Shown here: piece by piece, positions 18,149 through 27,432 of the stretch
How the letters are laid out: every line of letters starts with the position of its first letter
Position numbering within the stretch: position 1 is the stretch's first letter
Assembly (NCBI RefSeq): GCF_016625195.1
Contig: NZ_JACVUP010000003.1
Location: forward strand, 124,001 to 188,000
DNA length: 64,000 bases
Reading direction: 5' to 3'
Source of the DNA: Erwinia sp. S63
GTDB taxonomy: Bacteria > Pseudomonadota > Gammaproteobacteria > Enterobacterales > Enterobacteriaceae
Program-made: the position numbers and the translations under genes
Notes under the pieces: generated by a model
Told to the model about the DNA's origin: nothing
The model's database searches: none
What the model saw: only the letters and a program-made list of their open reading frames with translations

Positions 18149-18235
18149 TTGGCGATTTCAGCCTGAAATTTCCGCACAGGTTAGATATTTTTCATACAGT
18201 TAGCGATGAAATAGCATTGGCGAAAAGCTGAAATT
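18149..18235. promoter_or_regulatory. parS: parS centromere, second unit (P1-type)
   Basis: A repeat of the first unit: TTGGCGA joined to ATTTCAGCCTGAAAT (18155-18169), an AT-rich spacer, then TTGGCGAA and CTGAAATT. The TGGCGA boxes are again 68 bp apart. The unit sits between parB's terminator and the first unit, 222 bp from it. Confidence 0.72.
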
Positions 18236-18240
18236 CAGGC

Positions 18241-18263
18241 AAAAAAAACCGCCCGAAGGCGGC
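18241..18263 (-). terminator. Intrinsic terminator of parAB
   Basis: On the minus strand CCGCC and GGCGG pair around a TTCG loop and are followed by eight T residues. It lies a few bases after the parB stop codon. Confidence 0.85.
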
Positions 18264-18269
18264 ATTTCG

Positions 18270-19241
18270 CTATTGATTGAGATATTTATTGAGTGTCTCG
18301 TTTATCACCCTATCTAACTCATCCTGAAGCTCTTTAGACTGACGATTAAATTCGTAGCTGAACATGCGACCACGCGTTTTCTTGCGGGCGTAGCGATCTT
18401 TATCTGCAAACGACCAGAGAGGTGTGGCGACAGCTTTGTCCTTGGCTGGCGACTGGATCAGCGTCTGGCTGCCATTGCGTACCAGTCGCAAAATACCATT
18501 TTTCACTTCATCTTCAGCCAGACCATCACGAGCGCAGACGGTATCCACATCCATGCCGATGGTATCGATCAGGGCTTCAACAGATTGGCCAATCTCCTGC
18601 AGCTTCTCATAAGCCTGCAGCAGCGTTTTGTAGTCCGGGTAAGTTAACTCGGAATGATTGGGGAACAGAGTCACCAGCTCCAGTGGCACGCTCGCTGCCT
18701 GTAATGCACGCGTCACTTTCGCCTGCGAAAGACCTTCGCTTTGTGCAATTTCTTTCTGTGACAGGCCACTGTCCTTCAATGACAGTAAACGCATCCCTAC
18801 TTCACGCAGATTATGTTCGCGCGCGGTTTGAATATCCTGCGCCAGACGACGTGCTTCATCGGCGGTGATGGCAACCTCAGTGACCAGCACATCCAGCCCG
18901 GTTTTGCAGTGGAGAGCCGCCGCGCGACGTCGGGAACCATCCAGGATTTCGATACGATCACCGTGTTTCACACCAATAGCAGGGAAGAACTGCTGTAATT
19001 TGATAGTGCGAATGATGTCGCGTAGCGATTCTGGCGTCAGGCCTGACTGATCGCGACCATTGGTTTCCATGACAACGTAGGTTTTTTCTTCGATTTCCTT
19101 CGCCGTGATGTGCTCAAGCGTGAACAGGGCACGCTTACCGGTCGAGAGGATGAAGGTTTGAGAATGTCCGTCAGAAGCATCCTCTGTCTGCAAAGGTGTC
19201 TGGCTGAAGGTACGGCCAATCGTGATTCGTTTTGCGCTCAT
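18270..19241 (-). CDS. parB: Plasmid partition protein ParB (P1 type)
   Basis: A 323-residue centromere-binding protein. Residues 45-130 form the ParB/Srx-like N domain with FFPAIGVKHGDRIEILDGSRRRAAALHCKTGLDV. A helix-turn-helix follows (SLKDSGLSQKEIAQSEGLSQAKVTRAL, about 150-185). The C-terminal region (ARKKTRGRMFSYEFNRQSKELQDELDRVINETL) resembles the P1 ParB dimer domain that reads the B-boxes. It binds parS, spreads on DNA and activates ParA so that plasmid copies separate. It starts 7 bp after parA, is co-transcribed with it, and has the doubled parS directly downstream. Length is close to P1 ParB (333). Confidence 0.93.
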   Translation of the reverse strand: MSAKRITIGRTFSQTPLQTEDASDGHSQTFILSTGKRALFTLEHITAKEIEEKTYVVMETNGRDQSGLTPESLRDIIRTIKLQQFFPAIGVKHGDRIEILDGSRRRAAALHCKTGLDVLVTEVAITADEARRLAQDIQTAREHNLREVGMRLLSLKDSGLSQKEIAQSEGLSQAKVTRALQAASVPLELVTLFPNHSELTYPDYKTLLQAYEKLQEIGQSVEALIDTIGMDVDTVCARDGLAEDEVKNGILRLVRNGSQTLIQSPAKDKAVATPLWSFADKDRYARKKTRGRMFSYEFNRQSKELQDELDRVINETLNKYLNQ

Positions 19242-19248
19242 AGTAACC

Positions 19249-20448
19249 TCAGTTCAGGCGAATAAATTCAATGCGATCAAACACGGCTTTAGCGAAATCT
19301 TCCGCTGCCGAACGCGCATTCTTTAAGGCTTCGGTGCTGCCCACGTATGTCGATGGATTGGCAGAGATCACCGTATCAAATGACTCTCCGCAACGTTCAA
19401 AGCCGTCCAGACGCGGTAACGCAGCATCCAGCATATCGCCGCCAAAGATCTCTTTCGCCAGGCTGTGACAGAGCTTGTGGTCCGCTTTATTCGATAGCTT
19501 CGACATAAAGCCGATGTTGCCTTGCAAGCGGCAGGATGCGCCCGATTCCTCAATAATGCCAATCAGTTCCGGCAGGCGCGTCAGATACTTCAACGTTGAG
19601 TGGAAATCGACTTGAGCGGGAGGAACCGGCGTCATCAATAAATCAGACGCTGCGATAGCATTCTTCAGGAAGGCATCCAGATGTGGGCCACTGTCGATGA
19701 AGATGAAGTCATAATCTTTCTTCAATTTTGCCACGACGTTGTCATACAGAACCGCATGCACGTTCTGCGTAGGCAGATGCTCAGCACACAGTTCTTCCCA
19801 GCGTGAAGCAATGAAGGCGTCATCAATCGAAGCCGGCAGAACGTCTACACCGGGAATAATTGATGGCACGATGAATTCGTTCAGGAGTTCTTCGCGACCC
19901 ACGTTTTGCAGCATCGCTTGCGCAGCTGTGGCTTCTACCAGTCCTACCGAACGCTCATGATTGAGGAACATGGTGGCGGAGGATTGCGGGTCGAGATCGA
20001 TGACCAAAATGCGCAGGTCTTCATACAGCAGATGCGGATGCGCACGCAATGCATGGGCCAGTGAGACCGTTGAGACGGTTTTCGATACGCCACCTTTGAG
20101 ATTACCCACAAACAGCGTGAATGCATCTTCATGACGATCGCGATACTTTGGAACACCACGATGATGGTAGATATCAATGATGTTCTGAATCGACATCGCA
20201 TACTTAGTTGAGCTGCCCGCCGCGCGTTTATCAAATGGATAACCGTTCTCTTCCATTTCATTCACAGCGTAATCAACGCTCGCACGCGTTAATTTAGGGA
20301 GTTTGGCTAACGCCGCTTTAGCGTAAACCTGATAAAAAGTGTTTTCTTTCAACTCTTCTTTCTGCGCCTGAATTTGTTCCGTCAGGCTCATTAGCATCTT
20401 TTCTGAACGTTGTGCGACTTTCAGAACTTGCTTCTCATCGTTAGCCAT
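19249..20448 (-). CDS. parA: Plasmid partition ATPase ParA (P1 type, with N-terminal DNA-binding domain)
   Basis: A 399-residue Walker-type ATPase, close to P1 ParA (398). An N-terminal helical DNA-binding region (about residues 1-105, LTRASVDYAVNEMEENGYPF) precedes the deviant Walker A FVGNLKGGVSKTVS (the two-lysine ParA form) near residue 115. Walker A' is LRILVIDLDPQSSATMF and Walker B YDFIFIDSGPHLD. ParA forms dynamic gradients on the nucleoid that move ParB-parS complexes, and in this type it also represses its own operon. The ATG at 20448 is chosen because GGAG lies seven bases before it; an ATG five codons upstream lacks a site. Confidence 0.94.
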   Translation of the reverse strand: MANDEKQVLKVAQRSEKMLMSLTEQIQAQKEELKENTFYQVYAKAALAKLPKLTRASVDYAVNEMEENGYPFDKRAAGSSTKYAMSIQNIIDIYHHRGVPKYRDRHEDAFTLFVGNLKGGVSKTVSTVSLAHALRAHPHLLYEDLRILVIDLDPQSSATMFLNHERSVGLVEATAAQAMLQNVGREELLNEFIVPSIIPGVDVLPASIDDAFIASRWEELCAEHLPTQNVHAVLYDNVVAKLKKDYDFIFIDSGPHLDAFLKNAIAASDLLMTPVPPAQVDFHSTLKYLTRLPELIGIIEESGASCRLQGNIGFMSKLSNKADHKLCHSLAKEIFGGDMLDAALPRLDGFERCGESFDTVISANPSTYVGSTEALKNARSAAEDFAKAVFDRIEFIRLN

Positions 20449-20460
20449 ACTTGCTCCACA

Positions 20461-20506
20461 CATGTAGGATTTATGACTTTATACCGAAATCCTGCACATG
20501 AGGCAA
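20461..20506 (-). promoter_or_regulatory. parAB promoter overlapped by an inverted repeat (candidate ParA operator)
   Basis: On the minus strand TTGCCT (-35) and TATAAA (-10) are spaced exactly 17 bp. The arms CATGTAGGATTT (20461-20472) and AAATCCTGCACATG (20487-20500) make an imperfect inverted repeat covering the spacer and the region after -10. This is the arrangement expected for ParA autorepression in P1-type systems. Confidence 0.7.
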
Positions 20507-21228
20507 ATCTATCTCATCTAATGCGGAACATTTAGTTTTGTGAAAATACCTTGAGTAAGAGGGTGTTAGTGCAAACATTCACTGTAGTCAGCGATGTTGT
20601 TTTCATCAGAGCGGAATAAATCATGGAAGTGTGAGCAAAGCCGCATTCGCAGATTTGCACCAACGTTCACTGTAATCAGTATTTCGAGCGGTCATTGCAC
20701 GAGATTGAAGGGGGAGGGTATTGCGGCTGAAATCATTCTCTGCATTCACTGCAGTCAGCAATACATTCACTGTAATCAGCAAACGTTCACTGCAATTGGC
20801 ATAAGATTCACTGTAATCAGTGAGCATCAACGTAACGTTCACTGTAATCAGTATTACTTATTTCTTACGCTGCGGTTTGGATGCCTTGGACAGACCATGG
20901 CGGAATCGGGTGTGGACGGTTCAGTTTGCTCAGAGACGGCTGAGTTCCGATATAAGCATTCACTGTAATCAGTAAACTGCGCTTAGGTAGCGTCGCTTTT
21001 ATCCAAGTGTTCACTGTAATCAGTAATCAACACCTCGTATGACTCACAAGCATTCACTGTAATCAGTAGGTTGTCTAAGCTGCATTCAACCGTTCACTGT
21101 AATCAGTAAGTCAAATCGTTTGCTAAGCGCAGCGTTCACTATAGTCAGTAATTTCATCCTAAATGGACTCACCATAATCGGTGGGAAAGGAGAGGTGCAA
21201 GTCAGAACGTTCACTGTAATCAGTGGAT

Positions 21229-21337
<109 letters not shown>

Positions 21338-22090
21338 GAAAATCAGGCTGGAATAATCATCAACATTCACTGTAATCAGCAAACCACTCAAGACCGTATT
21401 TCAGACCCCACCGAATCCACAGCCAAAACATTCACTGTATTCAGTAGCACCTCATCGTCAAACAGACCATTAACGTTCACTGTAATCAGTAGAATGATCA
21501 TCGGCGGCCATAGCAGTCGGAGAGAAAAGTGCACCGGAAGAGGGGAGGGCAGCTGAGCATTCACTGTAATCAGTGACAGCGTGACGTGCAGGATCGTACC
21601 TTTAAATCCATCCCGACCTCATTGGCAAAACGTTCACTGTAATCTGCAATCAGGGCAAAGATTCACTGTAATCAGTGAAGGTGACCAACCCTGTCACTTT
21701 TACTGTTTACTTGTACAGTTAATATACTGATTACAGTGAATGAATGTCGCGATGAGTTAATTTAACAATTAAAATCAGCTATTTAACAAATAACATTCAC
21801 TGTAATCAGTCATTGCTTCATCTCCACTGTTCACTGTAATCGGCATCGAATCACTTTATTGCTGATGTTCACTGTAATCAGCAATCAGGGCCTAAAAGAG
21901 AGGATGCTCGAGTTCAATACCCACCTGGTAAGTACTCACTATCGTAAAATAGCCCAGTTACACGTTGTCCAAAATAGCGTTGCTGATGGCAGTGAGATTA
22001 GCGAGTCGCTAAATACTGTTTACAGTGAACGTTACTGATTACAGTGAATAAGTGAAGGTCGGCTGATTACAGTGAACAGTATAAAAGAGA

Positions 22091-22123
22091 AGAGTGTCAC
22101 TTTTGGCGATAAAGTGACACTCT
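22091..22123 (-). terminator. Hairpin terminator of repA
   Basis: A perfect 13-bp stem (AGAGTGTCACTTT / AAAGTGACACTCT) with a 7-base loop, followed on the minus strand by a T-rich run. It lies 37 bp after the repA stop codon. Confidence 0.7.
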
Positions 22124-22159
22124 CACAGGAAGGGTACTGATTACAGTGAACGTGAAGAA

Positions 22160-23089
22160 TCAGTCTTCAAACTCGATATCATCGAGGGAATCAATGCTCT
22201 CAAGATTGCTGATACCATCAAGCTTCGGCGTCCTGCTATGGATAATGAAGAACACAGAACGTCCACGCTTCACTTCGGAATAGTCGAGGTAGCCAATCTC
22301 TTTGAGTTGCTCCATCGCGCGTCGGACCACGTGGTTTTGTGTGGTGGTCTTAGACCCTAAGTTTAAGCGCATACGTAGACGCGCTAGCGATATAGGCGCG
22401 GGATTGGTTGGCAAGCTTTCAAGGTAGGTATACAGCGCCTGAGCCGATTCCTTTCGTTTAAGACGTGAAATAGCACGCAGCTGCAGCAAGACTTTGTGGT
22501 CAAAGTTATACAGCTCAAACAGCTTAGGATCGGCCTGGATACGCACCAGATCCTTTTCGCGATCGTAATACGCCGACTGCACAAGGTGGGTATGGTACGC
22601 TTTGCCATTACCTTCAAAGGACAACGTGTTGGTTGCGATGCGTCGTAAAGAGGCATCTAAACGCTTACGTAAGGCCGCTGACGAGTTTGCCGAAGGGATC
22701 CCGCACATTTTCACGAAATCAATAAACGGCAGCGTCACCGTGTCGCCCTTTGAGGGATAACGCGAGAAAGACTGAATAATGCCAGCCCAGGTTTTGAAAT
22801 CATTATCCATATCCAGCCTTGCGCCAGTAATGGTAATCTTTTCATAGCCTTCGGCTTTAACCAATGAAAGGTTCTTAAGCTCTTTGGTGGCGTCCGTTGA
22901 AGCCATCGCGCCCGATTTTCCACGCGCAGTAGACTTTAGTGTCGGAACGAACAGACCCAGGCGCATCAACGCGACCGGTTGTACGGTGTTATTTTTATTA
23001 GGATGAAGCTGGATAACCTCACCGCTATTTTTTGTCACCGACAGAAAAGGTTCTAGTAACGCTTTGTTTTCACTCTCTTTATCTGCCAT
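22160..23089 (-). CDS. repA: Plasmid replication initiator RepA (RepFIB/Rep_3-type)
   Basis: A 309-residue iteron-binding initiator of the RepFIB type (two winged-helix domains). The first spans about residues 60-190 ([27 protein letters not shown] ... [10 protein letters not shown] ... [21 protein letters not shown]). The second spans about 195-290 ([36 protein letters not shown] ... [33 protein letters not shown]). It binds iterons as a monomer to open the origin and as a dimer to restrain copy number. Five phased iterons lie directly upstream and the large array downstream, so it is probably autoregulated by its own origin. RepFIB-type initiators are typical of large Pantoea plasmids (established knowledge). 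Confidence 0.93.
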   Translation of the reverse strand: MADKESENKALLEPFLSVTKNSGEVIQLHPNKNNTVQPVALMRLGLFVPTLKSTARGKSGAMASTDATKELKNLSLVKAEGYEKITITGARLDMDNDFKTWAGIIQSFSRYPSKGDTVTLPFIDFVKMCGIPSANSSAALRKRLDASLRRIATNTLSFEGNGKAYHTHLVQSAYYDREKDLVRIQADPKLFELYNFDHKVLLQLRAISRLKRKESAQALYTYLESLPTNPAPISLARLRMRLNLGSKTTTQNHVVRRAMEQLKEIGYLDYSEVKRGRSVFFIIHSRTPKLDGISNLESIDSLDDIEFED

Positions 23090-23107
23090 AGCCTGAGATC
23101 TTCATTC

Positions 23108-23229
23108 TGTGGATGAAAAGGATCGATTTCTGATTACAGTGAACATTAACACTGTTTATAGTGAACATTCTACAGTCTATAGTGAATATTATGCTGATTG
23201 TAGTGAACGTTTTTCTGATTATAGTGAAC
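23108..23229 (-). repeat. Origin iterons: five helically phased copies plus a DnaA-like box
   Basis: Five iteron-like units end in GTGAAC or GTGAAT at 23144, 23166, 23187, 23208 and 23229, spaced 22, 21, 21 and 21 bp, so all lie on one DNA face. They are more degenerate than the array copies (for example CTGTTTATAGTGAAC). TGTGGATGA at 23108-23116 is one base from a DnaA box. Position directly before repA, number and spacing match the P1 origin. Confidence 0.85.
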
Positions 23230-23269
23230 GCGATCACCTTCTCAGGCCTTGTGGGGTGCGGCTTGCAGC

Positions 23270-23326
23270 GATCGGGGATCTCTTAGGATCTCTTTAAGAT
23301 CTCTCTATGATCTTTCTTTAAGATCT
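23270..23326. other. oriV: GATC-rich, 13-mer-like unwinding region (putative oriV)
   Basis: Six GATC Dam sites fall within 56 bp, in tandem units such as GATCTCTTAGGAT, GATCTCTTTAAGAT, GATCTCTCTATGAT and GATCTTTCTTTAAGAT. These resemble the AT-rich 13-mers of E. coli oriC (for example GATCTCTTATTAG). It lies beside the five phased iterons, as the methylated region does in P1. This is the most likely site of strand opening. Confidence 0.75.
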
Positions 23327-23569
23327 ATTCACTGTATAACTGCATAACCCTATGAAGAATCAGCATCTGCCATCAAAAACTGTCAAAATATGCAGGTCAG
23401 TAAGATTGATCCCATCAATGTCGAAAAAACATTAATTCCCTGCGAGAAAGATCCTCAGCTTTCATCAGAAGAGAACAACTTCCTCACTATTATTCATTTT
23501 TCATCAATCTCCCCTAAGCGTAAGGTGAAACCCATATTCACACCTTACAACTCATGACGAAGGCATCTT
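23327..23569 (+). promoter_or_regulatory. Leader region of sad with an inverted repeat
   Basis: An AT-rich intergenic stretch without a gene. GTAAGGTG and CACCTTAC (23520-23527 and 23541-23548) form an inverted repeat with a 13-bp spacer just upstream of the sad start, possibly an operator. No clear promoter hexamers could be fixed. A partial inverted iteron (ATTCACTGTATAACTG) sits near 23327. Confidence 0.4.
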
Positions 23570-24946
23570 ATGACTGACAACGTTATTTCACGTAACCCTA
23601 CCACTGGCGAAATCATCGCAACCTATCCATTACAGAATGCCGCTGAACTCGAAACTGCGTTGCAGACTAGCGCGGATGCTTTTGCACAATGGCGAGCTAC
23701 CAGCATGGCACAGCGTGTCATCGTATTGCGGCAGTTAGCTGAACAGATCCGCCAGCGTCAGGATCAACTTGCAGAAATGGCCACGCTGGAAATGGGCAAA
23801 CCGATCGCCCAAGCACGTGCTGAAGTTTTGAAATGCGCCAATCTCTGTGACTGGTACGCAGAACAAGGTCCGGCCATGCTGGCTGACAAACCCACGCTGG
23901 TGGAAAATCAGCAAGCCTGGCAGTCGTTCCGCCCGTTAGGTGTGATCCTAGCAGTGATGCCCTGGAACTTCCCTTATTGGCAGGTGCTGCGCGGTGCCGT
24001 TAGCATGCTGCTGGCAGGAAATACTTATGTGCTGAAACATGCGCCAAGCGTGATGGGTGCAGCCCATCTGATGACAGAGTTGTTTGATGCAACCGATCTG
24101 CCAAAAGGTGGCTTCACCGTCATCAACGTGGATAACGATGGCGTTTCAGCCGCAATCAAGGATCCGCGTATTGCGGCTGTTGCCGTGACAGGTAGTGTGC
24201 GGGCAGGTGGCGCGATTGCTGCACAAGCCGGTGCCGTATTGAAGAAAACGGTACTGGAACTGGGTGGTGCAGATCCGTTTATCGTCCTTGCTGATGCGGA
24301 TCTGGATGCGGCAGTGGCTTCTGCGGTCACAGGACGCTACCAGAACACCGGACAGGTGTGCATGGCAGCCAAACGGTTCATCATTGAAGAAAGTGTCGCA
24401 GAAGCGTTTGAGGCGCGTTTTAGCGCTGCTGTGCAGGCATTAAAAATTGGCGATCCGCTGAATGAAGAAACTTATATCGGGCCGATGGCGCGTTATGATC
24501 TGCGTGATGAGTTAGACCAGCAGGTACAGCAAACACTGAAACAGGGTGCGCGCCTGGTTATCGGTGGTCATAAGATCGATGGCGTTGGCAACTACTACGC
24601 ACCAACGATCCTTGCTGACGTGACACCCGACATGATCGCCTTCCAGCAGGAGATTTTTGGCCCTGTGGCGGCGATTACCGTAGCACGTGATGCGCAGCAT
24701 GCTTTAGAACTGGCCAACGACAGCGAATTTGGTTTGAGCGCCACCGTGTGGAGCGGTAACGAAGCGGTTGCGAATGAGCTGGCAGAGAAACTGGAAACCG
24801 GCGCCGTGTTTATCAATGGCAACGGTGCTTCCGATCCTCGTGTAGCGATTGGTGGCGTGAAGAAGAGCGGCTATGGTCGTGAACTTTCCAGCTTTGGTGT
24901 TCACGAATTCTGTAATATTCAGACCGTCTGGAAAAACCGTCGTTAA
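23570..24946 (+). CDS. sad: NAD+-dependent succinate semialdehyde dehydrogenase (Sad/YneI-like)
   Basis: A 458-residue aldehyde dehydrogenase close in length and sequence to E. coli Sad (462). Visible are the opening ISRNPTTGEIIATYP, MPWNFPYWQVLR (catalytic Asn), AVTGSVRAGGAIA (cofactor loop), LELGGADPFIV (general-base Glu) and NTGQVCMAAKRF (catalytic Cys). It oxidises succinate semialdehyde to succinate, linking GABA or putrescine breakdown to the TCA cycle. It stands alone between the origin and the yeg cluster, with its own terminator. Aldehyde dehydrogenases can be broader in substrate use, but the YneI subgroup match is strong. Confidence 0.88.
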   Translation: MTDNVISRNPTTGEIIATYPLQNAAELETALQTSADAFAQWRATSMAQRVIVLRQLAEQIRQRQDQLAEMATLEMGKPIAQARAEVLKCANLCDWYAEQGPAMLADKPTLVENQQAWQSFRPLGVILAVMPWNFPYWQVLRGAVSMLLAGNTYVLKHAPSVMGAAHLMTELFDATDLPKGGFTVINVDNDGVSAAIKDPRIAAVAVTGSVRAGGAIAAQAGAVLKKTVLELGGADPFIVLADADLDAAVASAVTGRYQNTGQVCMAAKRFIIEESVAEAFEARFSAAVQALKIGDPLNEETYIGPMARYDLRDELDQQVQQTLKQGARLVIGGHKIDGVGNYYAPTILADVTPDMIAFQQEIFGPVAAITVARDAQHALELANDSEFGLSATVWSGNEAVANELAEKLETGAVFINGNGASDPRVAIGGVKKSGYGRELSSFGVHEFCNIQTVWKNRR

Positions 24947-24954
24947 GTCTTTTA

Positions 24955-24978
24955 GGGCGTGCACTGCACGCCCTTATT
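24955..24978 (+). terminator. Intrinsic terminator of sad
   Basis: GGGCGTG pairs with CACGCCC (outer arms 24955 and 24973), followed by TTATTCCT, directly after the stop codon. Confidence 0.75.
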
Positions 24979-25117
24979 CCTCGCTATATCTCCCGCCTTG
25001 CTGTTAATTCTCCGTTAGAATTGTTGTGGAGTAGCTCAAAGAATCCGCTAATGGTATTACAAAGGTATTGTTAGTGGTGTTAGATTGGCCTCACCTACAC
25101 CGGGGAGTCCTATTTTA

Positions 25118-26392
25118 ATGAAAACAACAATCCCAAAATTATCCTTCATGATGTTTCTCGAGTGGTTTATCTGGGGGGCTTGGTTTGTGCCGCTCTGGGC
25201 TTTTCTCAGCAAAAACGGCTTTTCGCCAGTTGAGATTGCCTGGTGCTACGCCTGTACTTCGATTGCCGCCATCCTGTCGCCGATCCTCGTTGGATCGTTG
25301 GCAGACCGCTTCTTCCAGGCGCAGAAAGTGTTATCGCTGCTGATGATCGTCGGTTCCATTCTGATGTATTTCGCGGCACAGCAGACGCACTTTGGTGGTT
25401 TCTTCCCACTGCTGTTGTTGTATGCGCTCACTTACATGCCGACCATTGCGCTGACTAACAGTATTGCTTTCTCGCATGTCAAAGATGTCGAACGTGATTA
25501 TCCACGCGTGCGGGTAATGGGCACTTTAGGCTGGATTGCGTCAGGCATTGCCTGTGGTTTCCTGCCGCCGCTGATGGGCTATGGCGACATTTCAGCCAGC
25601 AATGTGCCGCTGCTGATCGCTGCTGCCAGTTCACTGGTGTTGGGGATCTTTTCGCTGATGCTGCCGGCAACCGAGCCGAAAAGCACCGGCAAATTCAGCC
25701 TGCGTGTGGCGCTGGGGCTGGATGCGCTGCATCTCCTGAAAGATCGCAGTTTCCTTGTGTTCTTCGTCTGCTCATTCCTGTTCAGCATGCCGCTGGCGTT
25801 TTACTACATCTTTGCCGAAGGCTACCTGACGGAGGTGGGCCTGCCACACGCCACCGGTTGGATGACGCTGGGTCAGGTATCGGAGATCTTCTTCCTGCTG
25901 GCACTGCCGTTCTTTATCAAGCGCTTTGGCATCGGCAAAGTGTTGCTGCTTGGCTTAACCACCGCAGCGCTGCGCTACATATTCTTCGTGTTCGGCGGCG
26001 ATCAAAATGCCCTGACGATTGGCCTGTTGTTTATGGGCATCCTGCTGCACGGCGTCAGCTATGACTTCTACTTCATCACGGCTTACATCTACGTTGATAA
26101 AAAAGCACCGGTCGCGATGCGCAACGCAGCACAGGGCCTAATCACGCTCGCATGCCAGGGGATTGGCAGCTTGCTGGGCTATCGTCTAGGCGGATATTTG
26201 ATGCAGGAGATGTTCGCTTACGACCAGCCACGCAATGGCCAAACGTTCAACTGGGCGGGCATGTGGATGTTTGGCAGCGTGATGATCATCATTATCACCA
26301 TCGCCTTCATCGTGCTGTTCCGCGATGGCAAAAAACGCAGTGAAGAATTAACCGCTTTCGAGCAATCAGCCACCGCTGATAGCCATAAATAA
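25118..26392 (+). CDS. yegT: Putative nucleoside transporter (MFS, NHS family; YegT-like)
   Basis: A 424-residue carrier with about 12 membrane segments, of the nucleoside:H+ symporter group (SFMMFLEWFIWGAWFVPLW opening, related to NupG and XapB). The ATG at 25118 has GGGGAG about 10 bases ahead; an in-frame start 11 codons upstream would add a non-membrane MASPTPGSP-type leader. It heads a tight yegTUV-like operon. The inferred role is import of a nucleoside or related glycoside for the downstream ADP-ribosylglycohydrolase-fold enzyme and sugar kinase. Its E. coli counterpart has no proven substrate that I know of. Confidence 0.88.
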   Translation: MKTTIPKLSFMMFLEWFIWGAWFVPLWAFLSKNGFSPVEIAWCYACTSIAAILSPILVGSLADRFFQAQKVLSLLMIVGSILMYFAAQQTHFGGFFPLLLLYALTYMPTIALTNSIAFSHVKDVERDYPRVRVMGTLGWIASGIACGFLPPLMGYGDISASNVPLLIAAASSLVLGIFSLMLPATEPKSTGKFSLRVALGLDALHLLKDRSFLVFFVCSFLFSMPLAFYYIFAEGYLTEVGLPHATGWMTLGQVSEIFFLLALPFFIKRFGIGKVLLLGLTTAALRYIFFVFGGDQNALTIGLLFMGILLHGVSYDFYFITAYIYVDKKAPVAMRNAAQGLITLACQGIGSLLGYRLGGYLMQEMFAYDQPRNGQTFNWAGMWMFGSVMIIIITIAFIVLFRDGKKRSEELTAFEQSATADSHK

Positions 26393-26400
26393 GAGATGTA

Positions 26401-27432
26401 ATGATGACAATGACACTCCAGGAAAAACGGATTTTAGGCGCTTTCTATGGTCAGGCACTGGGCGATGCGATGGGCATGCCATCGGAATTGTGGCCGCGCA
26501 GTCGCGTTAAGCAGCATTTTGGCTGGATTGATGGTTTTCTGCCGGGGCCTGCCGAAAACAATGCCGCCTGTTATTTTGGCCGCGCGGCATTTACTGACGA
26601 TACTTCAATGGCGCTGGCTTTGGCAGATGCGATAGTCACGCATGATGGCGATATCAACGCGGAGACCATTGGTGCCAATATCCTGCACTGGGCAGAGGAG
26701 TTTGATGCCTTCAACAAAAACGTATTGGGACCCACATCCAAAATAGCCCTGAATGCACTGAAAATGGGAACGCCAGTGACGCAACTGGAGAACAACGGCA
26801 TGACCAACGGCGCGGCGATGCGCGTTTCGCCGCTTGGATGTTTATTGCCAGCCAAAGATCTGGACGCCTTTGTTGACGCCGTCGCACTGGCATCCAGTCC
26901 CACGCATAAATCTGATGTCGCCATCGCGGGGGCAACGGTGATTGCCTGGGCAGTGTCACGTGCCATTGACGGCGCAAGCTGGACATACATCCGCGATGAG
27001 CTGCCTGCGATTGCGCGCGCTGCGCAGGAAAAACGCGTCACGACCTTTAGCGCGTCCATGGCCGCGCGTGTTGAGCTGGCGCTGAGCGTTGTGGCGCAGG
27101 GCAGAGGCGTGGAGTCAACGATGCAGCAGATTTATGATTTGGTAGGCACCGGGACGGCCACCATCGAATCGGTCCCGGCGGCTATTGCAATGGTTGAGCT
27201 GGCCAACACCGATCCGAATCGCTGCGCCATTCTTTGTGCCAATCTGGGTGGCGATACCGATACCATCGGCGCGATGGCGGTGGCAATTTGCGGAGCGCTG
27301 CATGGCATTGATGGGATTGATTCACAGTTAAAAGCCGAACTGGATGCTGCCAACGCGCTGGATTTCACTCGTTATAGCAACGCATTCATGCGTTTCCGTC
27401 AGCAGCGTGAGGCCGTTTATGCTGACGCCTGA
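26401..27432 (+). CDS. yegU: ADP-ribosylglycohydrolase family protein (YegU-like)
   Basis: A 343-residue all-helical hydrolase of the DraG/ARH fold. Metal-binding motifs are FTDDTSMALAL (about residue 62) and GGDTDTIGAMAVAICGALHG (about residue 283). The family cleaves N- or O-glycosidic bonds of ADP-ribosyl groups or related nucleoside derivatives using two Mg2+ ions. Here it sits between a nucleoside carrier and a PfkB kinase, so a small-molecule nucleoside-like substrate, split to a sugar that is then phosphorylated, is the simplest reading. The start may be either of two ATGs (26401 or 26404). It is 8 bp after yegT and overlaps yegV by 14 bp. Confidence 0.88.
   Translation: MMTMTLQEKRILGAFYGQALGDAMGMPSELWPRSRVKQHFGWIDGFLPGPAENNAACYFGRAAFTDDTSMALALADAIVTHDGDINAETIGANILHWAEEFDAFNKNVLGPTSKIALNALKMGTPVTQLENNGMTNGAAMRVSPLGCLLPAKDLDAFVDAVALASSPTHKSDVAIAGATVIAWAVSRAIDGASWTYIRDELPAIARAAQEKRVTTFSASMAARVELALSVVAQGRGVESTMQQIYDLVGTGTATIESVPAAIAMVELANTDPNRCAILCANLGGDTDTIGAMAVAICGALHGIDGIDSQLKAELDAANALDFTRYSNAFMRFRQQREAVYADA

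Noticed and set aside
20594..20968. Protein of 124 residues on the plus strand before the array
   Set aside because: Its sequence is translated iterons, no ribosome site, odd composition.
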